Source: Melaminivora jejuensis (GTDB lineage: Bacteria; Pseudomonadota; Gammaproteobacteria; Burkholderiales; Burkholderiaceae_C). From it: DNA of 64,000 bases. Below the pieces are notes generated by a model that was not told the DNA's origin, made no database searches, and saw nothing but the letters and a program-made list of their open reading frames with translations. How positions within the stretch are numbered: position 1 is the stretch's first letter; every line of letters starts with the position of its first letter. The DNA lies in the NCBI RefSeq assembly GCF_017811175.1, contig NZ_JACWIJ010000002.1, forward strand, positions 1,612,001-1,676,000, read 5' to 3'. The position numbers and the translations under genes are program-made. Shown here one piece after another: positions 17,791 through 26,356 of the stretch.

Positions 17791-20700
17791 ATGGCCCAGT
17801 TCTTCATCAACCGCCCGGTCTTTGCCTGGGTGCTGGCCATCGTCACCATGCTGGCCGGCGCGCTGTCGATCTTCACGCTGCCGCTGGAGATGTACCCCGA
17901 CATCGCCCCGCCGCGCGTGACCATCAACACCACCTACACCGGCGCCTCGGCCGAGACGGTGGAAAACTCCGTCACCCAGGTCATCGAGCAGCAGCTCAAG
18001 GGCCTGGACAACCTGCTGTACATGCAGTCCACCAGCGACTCGGCGGGGCGCTCGCGCACCACGCTGACCTTTGCCCCCGGCGCCAACATCGACGTGGCCC
18101 AGGTGCAGGTGCAAAACAAGCTGCAGGGTGCGCTCAACCGCCTGCCCGACGCCGTGAAAAGCCGGGGCGTGTTCGTCAACAAGGGCGGGCAGGACTACCT
18201 GGTGACCTACGTCTTCACCTCGCCCGACCCGCATGTGTCGCAGGTCACCATCGGCGATTACCTGACCAGCAACGTAGTCGATGTCATCGCCCGCGTCGAT
18301 GGCGTGGGCGATGTGACGGTGTTCGGCACCAACTACGCCATGCGCATCTGGATGGATCCGCAGCTGCTGGAAAAGTACGCGCTGATGCCCTCCGACCTGG
18401 TGGCCGCACTCAACGCGCAGAACGTGCAGGTCTCCGCCGGCCAGCTCGGCGCACTGCCCGCCGTGCCCGGGCAGATGCTCAACGCCACGGTGACGGCGCG
18501 CTCCAAACTGCAGACCGTGCAGGAATTCCAGGACATCGTGCTGCGCGCCCTGCCCGATGGCTCGGTGGTCACCATGGCCGACGTGGCGCGCGTGGCGCTG
18601 GAAGCCGACAACCTCACGGTGCGCTCCATCCTGAACGGCCAGCCCGGCGCCGGCCTGGGCATCGTGCTGGCCGACGGCGCCAACGCCATGCAGGTGGCTG
18701 ATGCCGTGGCGGCCAAGATCGCCGAACTCGCGCCCTATTTCCCGGACGGCATCACCGGCTTCGTCAGCTCCGACAGCACGCCCTTTGTGCGCGCCTCGCT
18801 GCACGAGGTGGTCAAGACCCTGGCCGAGGCCATGCTGCTGGTCACCCTGGTCATGTTCATCTTTTTGCAGAACCTGCGCGCCACCTTGATCCCGGCGATT
18901 GCCGTGCCGGTGGTGCTGCTGGGCACGCTGGGTGTGCTGTCCGCCATGGGCTACTCCATCAACATGCTGACCATGTTCGCCCTGGTGCTGGCCATCGGCC
19001 TGCTGGTGGACGACGCCATCGTGGTGGTGGAAAACGTCGAGCGCGTGATGAGCGAGGAGGGCCTGCCGGCCAAGGAGGCCACGCGCAAGTCCATGCGCGA
19101 GATCACGCCGGCGCTGGTCGGCATCGGCCTGACGCTGTCGGCGGTGTTCATCCCGATGGCCTTCTTCGCCGGCTCGGTGGGCGTCATCTACCGGCAGTTC
19201 TCGGTGACCATCGTGGCGGCCATGGCGCTGTCGGTGTTCGTCGCGCTGACGCTCACGCCGGCGCTGTGCGCCACGCTGCTCAGGCCCATCGCCCACGGCA
19301 AGGCCGGGCGCACGCCGCGCCCGGGGGTGCTGGGCTGGGTGGATCGCTTCTTCAACGGCTTCAACCGGCGCTTCGATGCCAGCGCGGCGCGCTACCAGGG
19401 CGCGGTGGCGCGGCTGCTCGCGCGCACGCTGCGCATGGGGCTGTTGTTTGCCGTGGTGCTGGCAGCCGTGGCCATCATGTTCCGCACCCTGCCCACGTCG
19501 TTTCTGCCCAACGAAGACCAGGGCTTTGTGCGCGTCAACGTGACCCTGCCCTCGGGCGCCACCGATGCGCGGCTGGCCGATGTCATGGATCAGGTGCGGC
19601 TGTACTTCAAGGATCGGCCCGAGGTCTTCAGCACCAACGCCATCCTGGGCTTCAATGGCAACCAAAGCTCGGGCAGCATGTTCGTGCGCCTGAAGACCTG
19701 GGCCGAGCGCCCGCTGCCCAGCCAGTCCGCCGAATCGATCGCCCGCGCAGCCAACCAGGCGCTGGCCTCCATCCGCGATGCGCGCATCTTCGTCACCCTG
19801 CCGCCGCCGGTGCGCGGCCTGGGCTCCAGCGCCGGCATCAACTTCGTGCTCAAGGACTTGAACGGCCTGGGCCACGAGGCGCTGATGCAGGCCAAGGACG
19901 ACATGATCGCCGCCGCACGCGAGGTGCCGCAGCTGGCCAACATGCGTACCACCGGCTTTGACGACACCTCGGAGCTGAAGGTGGAGGTGGACGACCGCAA
20001 GGCCGCCGCCCTGGGCCTGGCCACCGCCGACATCAACGGCGTGCTGTCCGCCGCCCTGGGCGGCAGCTACGTCAACGACTTCATCCACCAGGGCCGCGTC
20101 AAGCGCGTCTATCTGCAAGGCGATGCGCCGTATCGGATGCTGCCCCAGGACATCGGCCAATGGGCGGTGCGCAACCGTGACGGCGAGATGGTGCGCTTTG
20201 CCTCGTTCGCCACCACGGCGTGGAGCAGCGGCTCGCCCCAGCTCATGCGCTACAACGGCAGTCCGGCGCTGGAGATGGAGGCCAATACCGCCCCCGGCGC
20301 CAGCTCGGGCGACGCCATGGCTGCCGTCGAGGCCATCATGGCCAGGATGCCGCCGGGCATCGGCTTCGAGTGGACGGGCGCCTCGCTGCAGGAGCGCCAG
20401 TCCGGCTCGCAGGCGCCCATGCTGTACGCCGTGTCCATCCTGTTCGTGTTCCTGTGCCTGGCCGCGCTGTACGAGAGCTGGAGCGTGCCGGTGTCGGTCA
20501 TGCTGGCCGTGCCGCTGGGCGTGATCGGTGCGCTCGTCGCCACCTATACGCGCGGCATGGCCAATGACGTGTATTTCCAGGTCGGCCTGCTGACCACCGT
20601 GGGCCTGGCGTCCAAGAACGCCATCCTGATCGTCGAGTTCGCCGTGCAGCTGCAGGAGCGCGGCGCCAGCCTGGTCGATGCCACGGTGCAGGCCGTGCGC

Positions 20701-20943
20701 CTGCGCCTGCGGCCCATTTTGATGACCTCGCTGGCCTTCGGCTTCGGCGTGCTGCCGCTGGCCCTGGGCAGCGGCGCGGGCGCCGGCGGGCGCCAGGCCA
20801 TCGGCACGGCGGTGCTGGGCGGCATGGTGTTTTCCACGCTGCTGGGCATCTTCTTCGTGCCGGTGTTCTTCCTGGTGGTGCGCCGGCTGTTCACGCGCGG
20901 CAGTGCGCCTGCCGCTGCCCCATCCTCTTGTGCCACGCCATGA
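17791..20943 (+). CDS. RND multidrug efflux pump, inner-membrane permease (AcrB/MexB/HAE1 family)
   Basis: 1050 residues, the usual HAE1 length. The N-terminus MAQFFINRPVFAWVLAIVTM is the family signature. Transmembrane helix 4 holds the proton-relay residues in AIGLLVDDAIVVVENVERVM (the Asp pair), followed by GVIYRQFSVTIVAAMALSVF. Later segments include LAALYESWSVPVSVMLAVPL and GLASKNAILIVEFA. It exports hydrophobic or amphiphilic drugs from the periplasm using proton motive force. It sits between the adaptor gene and an OprM-like gene whose ATG overlaps its stop (ATGA). Substrate range cannot be told. Confidence 0.97.
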   Translation: MAQFFINRPVFAWVLAIVTMLAGALSIFTLPLEMYPDIAPPRVTINTTYTGASAETVENSVTQVIEQQLKGLDNLLYMQSTSDSAGRSRTTLTFAPGANIDVAQVQVQNKLQGALNRLPDAVKSRGVFVNKGGQDYLVTYVFTSPDPHVSQVTIGDYLTSNVVDVIARVDGVGDVTVFGTNYAMRIWMDPQLLEKYALMPSDLVAALNAQNVQVSAGQLGALPAVPGQMLNATVTARSKLQTVQEFQDIVLRALPDGSVVTMADVARVALEADNLTVRSILNGQPGAGLGIVLADGANAMQVADAVAAKIAELAPYFPDGITGFVSSDSTPFVRASLHEVVKTLAEAMLLVTLVMFIFLQNLRATLIPAIAVPVVLLGTLGVLSAMGYSINMLTMFALVLAIGLLVDDAIVVVENVERVMSEEGLPAKEATRKSMREITPALVGIGLTLSAVFIPMAFFAGSVGVIYRQFSVTIVAAMALSVFVALTLTPALCATLLRPIAHGKAGRTPRPGVLGWVDRFFNGFNRRFDASAARYQGAVARLLARTLRMGLLFAVVLAAVAIMFRTLPTSFLPNEDQGFVRVNVTLPSGATDARLADVMDQVRLYFKDRPEVFSTNAILGFNGNQSSGSMFVRLKTWAERPLPSQSAESIARAANQALASIRDARIFVTLPPPVRGLGSSAGINFVLKDLNGLGHEALMQAKDDMIAAAREVPQLANMRTTGFDDTSELKVEVDDRKAAALGLATADINGVLSAALGGSYVNDFIHQGRVKRVYLQGDAPYRMLPQDIGQWAVRNRDGEMVRFASFATTAWSSGSPQLMRYNGSPALEMEANTAPGASSGDAMAAVEAIMARMPPGIGFEWTGASLQERQSGSQAPMLYAVSILFVFLCLAALYESWSVPVSVMLAVPLGVIGALVATYTRGMANDVYFQVGLLTTVGLASKNAILIVEFAVQLQERGASLVDATVQAVRLRLRPILMTSLAFGFGVLPLALGSGAGAGGRQAIGTAVLGGMVFSTLLGIFFVPVFFLVVRRLFTRGSAPAAAPSSCATP

Positions 20944-22529
20944 CAGCGCTGCGTCTGCTCCCGCCCCTTCCCGCCCGCGCCCTGCGCCCGGCTTTGCGCG
21001 CTGCGCTGCTGGCGGCACCGCTGCTGCTGGGCGCCTGCACCTCGCTGGCGCCGCCGTACGAGACGCCAGCGCTGCCCGTGCCGGCCACCTTCGATGCGGC
21101 CACCGCAGACCCAGACCCGATAGCGCCGGCCTGGACGCCCAAGGGCCTGACCGCCCGCGAGTCCTTTGTGCTGGACGCGCGCCTGCGCACCCTGCTGGGC
21201 CTGGCGCTAGCGGACAACCGCGAACTGCGCGTGGCCATGCTGGCGGTGGAGCGCGCGCGCGCCCAGTACGGCATCGCCCAGGCCGAGCGCCTGCCCACCT
21301 TGAGCGCCGCCGCCAGCGCCAGCCGCACGCGCACAGCCGACGACCTGGCCGCTGCCGGGCGCGGCAACACGGCCAGCCTCTACAGCGCCAGCATCGGCCT
21401 GGCCAGTTGGGAGATCGACTTCTGGGGCCGCGTGCGCAACCTCAACGAAGCAGCGCTGCAGGACTTCCTGCGCAGCCAGGCCAGCCGCGACAGCGTGCGC
21501 GTGGCCCTGGCTGCCGAGCTGATGCTGGCCTGGCTGAACCTGGATGCCGACGCGCGCCGCCTGCAACTGGCGCGCGCCACCCTGGCCACGCGCGAACGTC
21601 AATTGGCATTGACGCAGCGCACGCACGAGCTGGGCGCCGCCTCGGGCCTGACGCTGGCGCAGGTGCAGACCACGGTGGACGGCGCGCGCGCCGACGCTGC
21701 CGCCTTCCAGGCGCAGGTGGCACGCGGGCGCAACGCGCTGGCACTGCTGGCCGGTCGCCCGGTGCCGGACAACCTGCTGCCGGCCAGCGTCAGCCAGCCA
21801 CCGCCAGCGCCGGAGGGGCCAGACGGGCACAGCGCACAGAACGTACAGGAGACACAGGAGACACCCGATACGCAGCAGGCCGTCCCGCGCCTGCCCGAAG
21901 CGGCTGCACCCGCCACCGCCCTGCCCGCCCTGGCGGCGGGCGCGCCCTCGCACCTGCTGCTGGCGCGGCCCGACGTGCGCGCTGCCGAGCACACGCTGGC
22001 CGCCAGCCAGGCGCAGATCGGCGTGGCGCGCGCGGCCTTCTTCCCCTCCATCAGCCTGACGGCCAGCGCCGGCACGGCCAGCAACGCCCTGTCCGGCCTG
22101 TTCGCCGGCGGCAACGGCACCTGGAGCTTTGCGCCGCAGCTTCGCCTGCCGATCTTCGACGCCGGGCGCAACCAGGCCAATCTGCGCGTGGCCGAGGTGG
22201 CGCGCGAGACAGCCCTGGCGCAGTACGAGCGCGTCATCCAGGTGGCCTTTCGCGAGGTCATGGACGCCCTGGCCGAGCGCACCACGCTGGACGAGCGGCT
22301 GGCCGCGCAGCGCTCGCTGGTCGATGCCACGCAGCGCACGCTGGTGCTGTCGCAGGCACGCTTTCGGCTGGGCGCGGACAACTACCTGGCGGTGCTGGAC
22401 GCCGAGCGCGCCCTGTACGCCGCACAGCACGGCCTGATCGCCCTGCAGCTGGCCGAGCAGGCCAACCGCGTGGCCCTGTACCGGGCGCTGGGCGGGCAGT
22501 GGCAGGTGGCTGCGGCAGATCGCGAGTGA
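20940..22529 (+). CDS. Outer-membrane efflux lipoprotein (OprM/NodT/TolC family)
   Basis: 529 residues. The ATG at 20940 overlaps the pump's stop, indicating coupling. The signal peptide ends at a lipobox LLLGACTS. The body has the two-fold repeated TolC architecture: YGIAQAERLPTLSAAASASR and SLASWEIDFWGRVRNLNEAA-like helices (first half), then QIGVARAAFFPSISLTASAG and LRLPIFDAGRNQANLRVAEV (second half). An Ala/Pro/Thr-rich insert near residues 285-335 is longer than usual. It provides the outer-membrane duct of the tripartite pump. Confidence 0.95.
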   Translation: MTALRLLPPLPARALRPALRAALLAAPLLLGACTSLAPPYETPALPVPATFDAATADPDPIAPAWTPKGLTARESFVLDARLRTLLGLALADNRELRVAMLAVERARAQYGIAQAERLPTLSAAASASRTRTADDLAAAGRGNTASLYSASIGLASWEIDFWGRVRNLNEAALQDFLRSQASRDSVRVALAAELMLAWLNLDADARRLQLARATLATRERQLALTQRTHELGAASGLTLAQVQTTVDGARADAAAFQAQVARGRNALALLAGRPVPDNLLPASVSQPPPAPEGPDGHSAQNVQETQETPDTQQAVPRLPEAAAPATALPALAAGAPSHLLLARPDVRAAEHTLAASQAQIGVARAAFFPSISLTASAGTASNALSGLFAGGNGTWSFAPQLRLPIFDAGRNQANLRVAEVARETALAQYERVIQVAFREVMDALAERTTLDERLAAQRSLVDATQRTLVLSQARFRLGADNYLAVLDAERALYAAQHGLIALQLAEQANRVALYRALGGQWQVAAADRE

Positions 22530-22539
22530 ATACAAACTA

Positions 22540-22600
22540 TCTTATTGATAGCTGCCAGCGCTTTCCTGGCAAGGGTTTCGGGCATTTTTTATCTAAAATC
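22540..22600 (+). repeat. Comamonadaceae dispersed repeat, copy 5
   Basis: Plus-orientation copy (TTGATAGCTGCCAGCGCTTT, then ggcaagggtttcgggc) between the efflux operon and cobA. Confidence 0.8.
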
Positions 22601-22699
22601 TGACGCTGCAGAACCATATAACCCGGCGTCATCACGCGCGTCGCACAATCGGCCCCGCCTTCACTGGCGCTCCTCCACCGCCGAAAGACGAACGACGCC

Positions 22700-23500
22700 A
22701 TGCAATCCACCCTCCACCCCTCTGCCGGCAGCTGCACCCTGGTGGGCGCCGGCCCGGGCGACCCCGAGCTGCTGACGCTCAAGGCCGTGCGCGCCATCGC
22801 TGCCGCCAGCGTGCTGCTGGTCGATGACCTAGTGGGCCAGGACATCGTCGCCCTGGCCAGCCCGGGCGCGCGCATCGTCCATGTGGGCAAACGCGGCGGT
22901 CGGCCCAGCACCTCGCAGGCCTTCATCGAAAAACTCATGGTGGCGCAGGTGCAGCGCGGCGAGCGCGTGGTGCGCCTCAAGGGGGGCGACCCCTTCATCT
23001 TTGGCCGTGGCGGCGAGGAGGTGCAGGCACTGCGCGCCGCCGGCATCGAGCCGGTGGTCATCAACGGCATCACCGCCGGCCTGGCCGGGCCGGCCAGTCT
23101 GGGCGTGCCGCTGACGCAGCGCGAACACGCCCAGGGCGTGCTGCTGCTGACCGGCCAGGGCCAGCCGGGCAGCGCCCCCACCGACTGGACGCTGCTGGGC
23201 GCGACGGCGCACCAGGCACGCCTCACGCTGGTCATCTACATGGGGATGCGCGGCGCGCAGGCCATCCAGGACGGCCTGCTGGCCGGCGGCCTGCCGGCAC
23301 ACACCCCGGTGGCCGTGGTGCAGCACGCCACGCTGGCGCACCAGCGCCAGGCGCTGACCACGCTGGCCGGACTGCACCAGAGCATCGTCCGCGAAGGACT
23401 GGCCAGCCCCAGCGTGATCGTCATCGGCGACGTGGTGCGCGGCGCGCAGGCGCTGGCGGATCGCGCCGCTGCGCCGCAGCCGCTGTGCATGGCTGGCTGA
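22700..23500 (+). CDS. cobA: Uroporphyrinogen-III C-methyltransferase (SUMT)
   Basis: SAM-dependent enzyme making precorrin-2 from uroporphyrinogen III, the branch point to siroheme (needed by sulfite and nitrite reductases) and cobalamin. 266 residues, single-domain form without the CysG dehydrogenase/ferrochelatase part. Motifs: VGAGPGDPELLTLKA at 15-29, GKRGGRPSTSQ, VVRLKGGDPFIFGRGGEE near 93-110, and GITAGLAGPASLGVPLTQRE. It stands alone between a repeat and a binding-protein gene; no precorrin-2 dehydrogenase gene is adjacent. Confidence 0.95.
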   Translation: MQSTLHPSAGSCTLVGAGPGDPELLTLKAVRAIAAASVLLVDDLVGQDIVALASPGARIVHVGKRGGRPSTSQAFIEKLMVAQVQRGERVVRLKGGDPFIFGRGGEEVQALRAAGIEPVVINGITAGLAGPASLGVPLTQREHAQGVLLLTGQGQPGSAPTDWTLLGATAHQARLTLVIYMGMRGAQAIQDGLLAGGLPAHTPVAVVQHATLAHQRQALTTLAGLHQSIVREGLASPSVIVIGDVVRGAQALADRAAAPQPLCMAG

Positions 23501-23672
23501 GAGCGTCGCGCACGCATCAGCACACCCGGGTTATTCCCCGCCCCGCAGCCGGGGACATGCCGGAACAATCGGCGCCCAGCCCGCTGGGGGGCCATGCTGG
23601 AGGTCTGCCACGGCCTGCCAGCCAGCCTGCATCCGGCCTCAACCTGCTCCCCGGGAGCTTCAGGAGACATGC

Positions 23673-24872
23673 GTGCCCACAGATCCACAGCGCGATTCAT
23701 GCGCCTCCCCCGATGACGGCCGGCGCAGCGTGCTGCGTGGCGCGGCGGCCAGCGCCGCCGCCCTGCTGACCCTGCTGCATGTGCCGACGCTCATGGCGCA
23801 GACGGCGCGCTCCGGCGATGCGCGCGGCGACATCCTGGTGGGCCGCTCCACCGCCCTGAGCGGCCCGCTGGCACCCTTCCTGGTGCCCATCCACGAGGGG
23901 CAGGACGCCGCCGTGGCCGATTTCAACGCCCAGGGCGGCGTGGGCGGGCGCAAGGTGCGCCTGGTCACGCTCGACGATGGCTTCGAGGCCCAGCGCGCCC
24001 TGGACAACGCCCGCCAACTGGTCGAGCAACAGGGCGTGATCGCCCTGTTCAGCCAGGCCGGCACCTCCCAGGTCATGGGCCTACTGCCCTATCTGGAGCG
24101 CGCCCGCACGCCCCTGATTGCCGTCTATACCGGCAGCCCGGCGCCGCGCACTGCCGGCAGCGCCTGGCTGTTCACGACCAGCCCGAGCTATGTCGATGAG
24201 CTGCACCAGATCGTGCGCAACCTGGTCTCCATCCAGACCACGCGCATCGGCATCGCCTACGAGGACAACGAGTTCGGCAAGCTGACGCTGCCACTGGCCG
24301 AGCAGGCCATTGCCGCCGAGGGCGCCAGCATCGTCGGCACGCAGGCCGTGCGCAGCAAGGGCGACAACGCCGCCGACGCCGCCCGGGCGCTGGCGGCCAA
24401 GCAGCCCCAGGCGGTGCTGATGATCGCCGCCGGCCCGCCCGTGGTGGCCTATGTGCGCGCCCACCGGGCGCACGTCGGGGTGCCGCTGTACACGCTGTCG
24501 CTGGGCGCCGGGGCGCAGGTCATCCGCGCCCTGGGCGACGACGCGCGCGGCCTGGCCGTGGCACGCTCGACACCCTCGCCGCGCCGGGCCAATCTGCAGA
24601 TCACGCGCGAGTTCCAGGCGTCCATGAAGCGCCACAACCTGGAAGCCGACTACGACCGCTATGTCGGCTATCTGGATGCGCGCGTGCTGCTGGAAGGCCT
24701 GCGCGCCGCCGGCCCTGCGGCCAGCAGCGGCGCCGAGGTGGCGCGCGCCATGGAGGGCCTGGGCCAGCTCGACCTGGGCGGCATGACCTACCGCTTCGGC
24801 CCCGGCCAGCGCCACGGCTCGCGCTACGTGGACATCGCCGTCATCGGCCCGGGCGGACAGTACCTGCGCTGA
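23673..24872 (+). CDS. ABC transporter substrate-binding protein, branched-chain amino acid (LivJ) type
   Basis: 399 residues. GTG start at 23673 with CAGGAG 6 nt upstream; the nearby ATG at 23669 is out of frame. A twin-arginine-like export signal (GRRSVLRGAAASAAALLTLL) ends near LMAQT. Mature fold: ILVGRSTALSGPLAPFLVPI, GRKVRLVTLDDGFEAQRALD, and a C-terminal VDIAVIGPGGQYLR. Third orphan periplasmic receptor in the window, without permease or ATPase genes. The ligand is unknown; amino acids or small carboxylates are typical. Confidence 0.9.
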   Translation: MPTDPQRDSCASPDDGRRSVLRGAAASAAALLTLLHVPTLMAQTARSGDARGDILVGRSTALSGPLAPFLVPIHEGQDAAVADFNAQGGVGGRKVRLVTLDDGFEAQRALDNARQLVEQQGVIALFSQAGTSQVMGLLPYLERARTPLIAVYTGSPAPRTAGSAWLFTTSPSYVDELHQIVRNLVSIQTTRIGIAYEDNEFGKLTLPLAEQAIAAEGASIVGTQAVRSKGDNAADAARALAAKQPQAVLMIAAGPPVVAYVRAHRAHVGVPLYTLSLGAGAQVIRALGDDARGLAVARSTPSPRRANLQITREFQASMKRHNLEADYDRYVGYLDARVLLEGLRAAGPAASSGAEVARAMEGLGQLDLGGMTYRFGPGQRHGSRYVDIAVIGPGGQYLR

Positions 24873-24937
24873 GGCCAGGCGCAGCGGCAGCGGCGCCTGG
24901 GCGACAATCGCCGCCCCTTGCACCACCGCTGCCTGCC

Positions 24938-26185
24938 GTGCCCCAGCTTTCTCCTTTCTTCGACGCCGTCATCATCGGCGCCGGCGCTGCCGGCCTGTTT
25001 TGCGCCGCCCGGGCCGGCCAGCGCGGCCTGCGCGTGCTGCTGATCGACCACAGCGCGCGCGTGGCGGAAAAGATCCGCATCTCGGGCGGGGGCCGCTGCA
25101 ACTTCACCAACCGCAGCCTCGATGCCCAGGCGCCGCAGCGCCACTTTGTCGGCCACAACCCGCAGTTCGCCCGCGCCGCACTGTCGCGCTACACGCCGCA
25201 GGACTTCATCGCGCTGGTGCAGCGCCACGGCATTGCCTTCCATGAAAAGCACAAGGGCCAGCTGTTTTGCGACCGCTCGGCCGAGGACATCATCGCCATG
25301 CTGCTGGCCGAATGCGCCGACGGGCGCGTCGAGCGCTGGCAGCCATGCAGCGTCAAAAATATAGTGTTTTTGGCCTCAAACCCAGGTGGGACAAGCGCTG
25401 ACAGCTATCAAATCGATACCGAACGGGGCCTGGTGCAGGCGGCGCAGGTGGTCATTGCCACCGGCGGCCTGTCGATCCCCAAGATCGGCGCCAGCGATTT
25501 TGGTTACCGCGTGGCGCAGCAGTTCGGCGTGCCGCTGGTCGAGCGCCGCCCCGGCCTGGTGCCGCTGACCTTCGACGGCCAGGCCTGGGCGCCCTACGCC
25601 CACCTGGCCGGGCTGGCCCTGCCGGTGGCCATCAGCACCGGCAGCAAGAAGGGCCGCACCAGCTTCGACGAGGACTTGCTGTTCACCCATCGCGGCCTGT
25701 CCGGGCCGGCGGTGCTGCAAATCTCCAGCTACTGGCAGCCAGGCACGCCGCTGGCCATCGACCTGGCGCCTCGGGAGCAATTGCGCGAGGCACTGCTGCA
25801 GGCCAAGGCACGCTCGCGCCGGCTGCTGGCCAACGAGCTGGCCAGCTTGCTGCCGGCCCGGCTGGCCGACGCCTGGGTCAGCCAAAGCGCTGAATGGCAG
25901 CGTCCCATCAACGAGGCCAGCGACAAGGCCCTGGCGCGCCTGGCCGAGCACCTGGGCCGCTGGGAGCTGACGCCCACCGGCACCGAGGGCTACAAAAAAG
26001 CCGAAGTCACCCTGGGCGGCGTGGACACGCGCGCACTGTCGGCGCACACCCTGGAGTGCAAGGCGCAGCCCGGGCTGCATTTCATCGGCGAGGTGGTGGA
26101 CATCGCCGGCTGGCTGGGCGGCTACAACTTCCAGTGGGCCTGGGCCAGCGCGGCGGCCTGCGCGCAGGCGCTGGTGGCGCATTGA
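24938..26185 (+). CDS. BaiN/HI0933-like NAD(P)/FAD-dependent oxidoreductase with embedded repeat
   Basis: 415-residue flavoprotein; GTG start. The FAD Rossmann motif VIIGAGAAGLFCAARAGQRG lies at about 11-30, followed by ISGGGRCNFTN near 50, the family hallmark. Later segments are VVIATGGLSIPKIGASDFGY, LLFTHRGLSGPAVLQISSYW and the C-terminal GEVVDIAGWLGGYNFQWAWA. Residues about 139-158 (KNIVFLASNPGGTSADSYQI) are encoded by a copy of the dispersed repeat inserted in frame, in a variable stretch before the ATGG flavin motif. The physiological substrate of the family is not established. Confidence 0.92.
   Translation: MPQLSPFFDAVIIGAGAAGLFCAARAGQRGLRVLLIDHSARVAEKIRISGGGRCNFTNRSLDAQAPQRHFVGHNPQFARAALSRYTPQDFIALVQRHGIAFHEKHKGQLFCDRSAEDIIAMLLAECADGRVERWQPCSVKNIVFLASNPGGTSADSYQIDTERGLVQAAQVVIATGGLSIPKIGASDFGYRVAQQFGVPLVERRPGLVPLTFDGQAWAPYAHLAGLALPVAISTGSKKGRTSFDEDLLFTHRGLSGPAVLQISSYWQPGTPLAIDLAPREQLREALLQAKARSRRLLANELASLLPARLADAWVSQSAEWQRPINEASDKALARLAEHLGRWELTPTGTEGYKKAEVTLGGVDTRALSAHTLECKAQPGLHFIGEVVDIAGWLGGYNFQWAWASAAACAQALVAH
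25353..25413 (-). repeat. Comamonadaceae dispersed repeat, copy 6 (inside a coding gene)
   Basis: Minus-orientation copy (TTGGCCTCAAACCCAGG, then acaagcgctgacagctatca) lying wholly within the BaiN-like gene and translated in frame without a stop. Confidence 0.85.
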
Positions 26186-26221
26186 GCGGCCGCACCGGGC
26201 GGTCGCATTGCGCAGCGGCGA

Positions 26222-26235
26222 TTGATTCGCGTCAA
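26222..26235 (+). promoter_or_regulatory. Candidate FNR/ANR-type box upstream of the cellulase gene
   Basis: TTGATTCGCGTCAA matches the TTGAT-N4-ATCAA consensus at nine of ten positions. It lies 122 nt before the cellulase ATG. Could be chance; the two stronger boxes in the cbb3 cluster show that the regulon exists in this genome. Confidence 0.4.
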
Positions 26236-26356
26236 TCGTTAGCCAAAAGCGAATGGGCCAAACCAGGCCCGGCTGGGACAATCGCGGCTGCGCTCCGTGC
26301 GGGCGCATCCCCGGCCCGCGATTTCGTCGCAGACACTCTCCACCGCCACGGGCACC

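Noticed and set aside
16708..21018. A 1436-codon open frame on the minus strand across the efflux operon
   Set aside because: It is antisense to the adaptor, pump and channel genes, has low-complexity His/Gln/Arg/Gly composition typical of GC-rich shadow frames, and matches no family.
22605..22699. Cobalamin riboswitch before cobA
   Set aside because: The 95-nt region contains only a weak GACGC/GCGTC pairing and no B12-box-like sequence.
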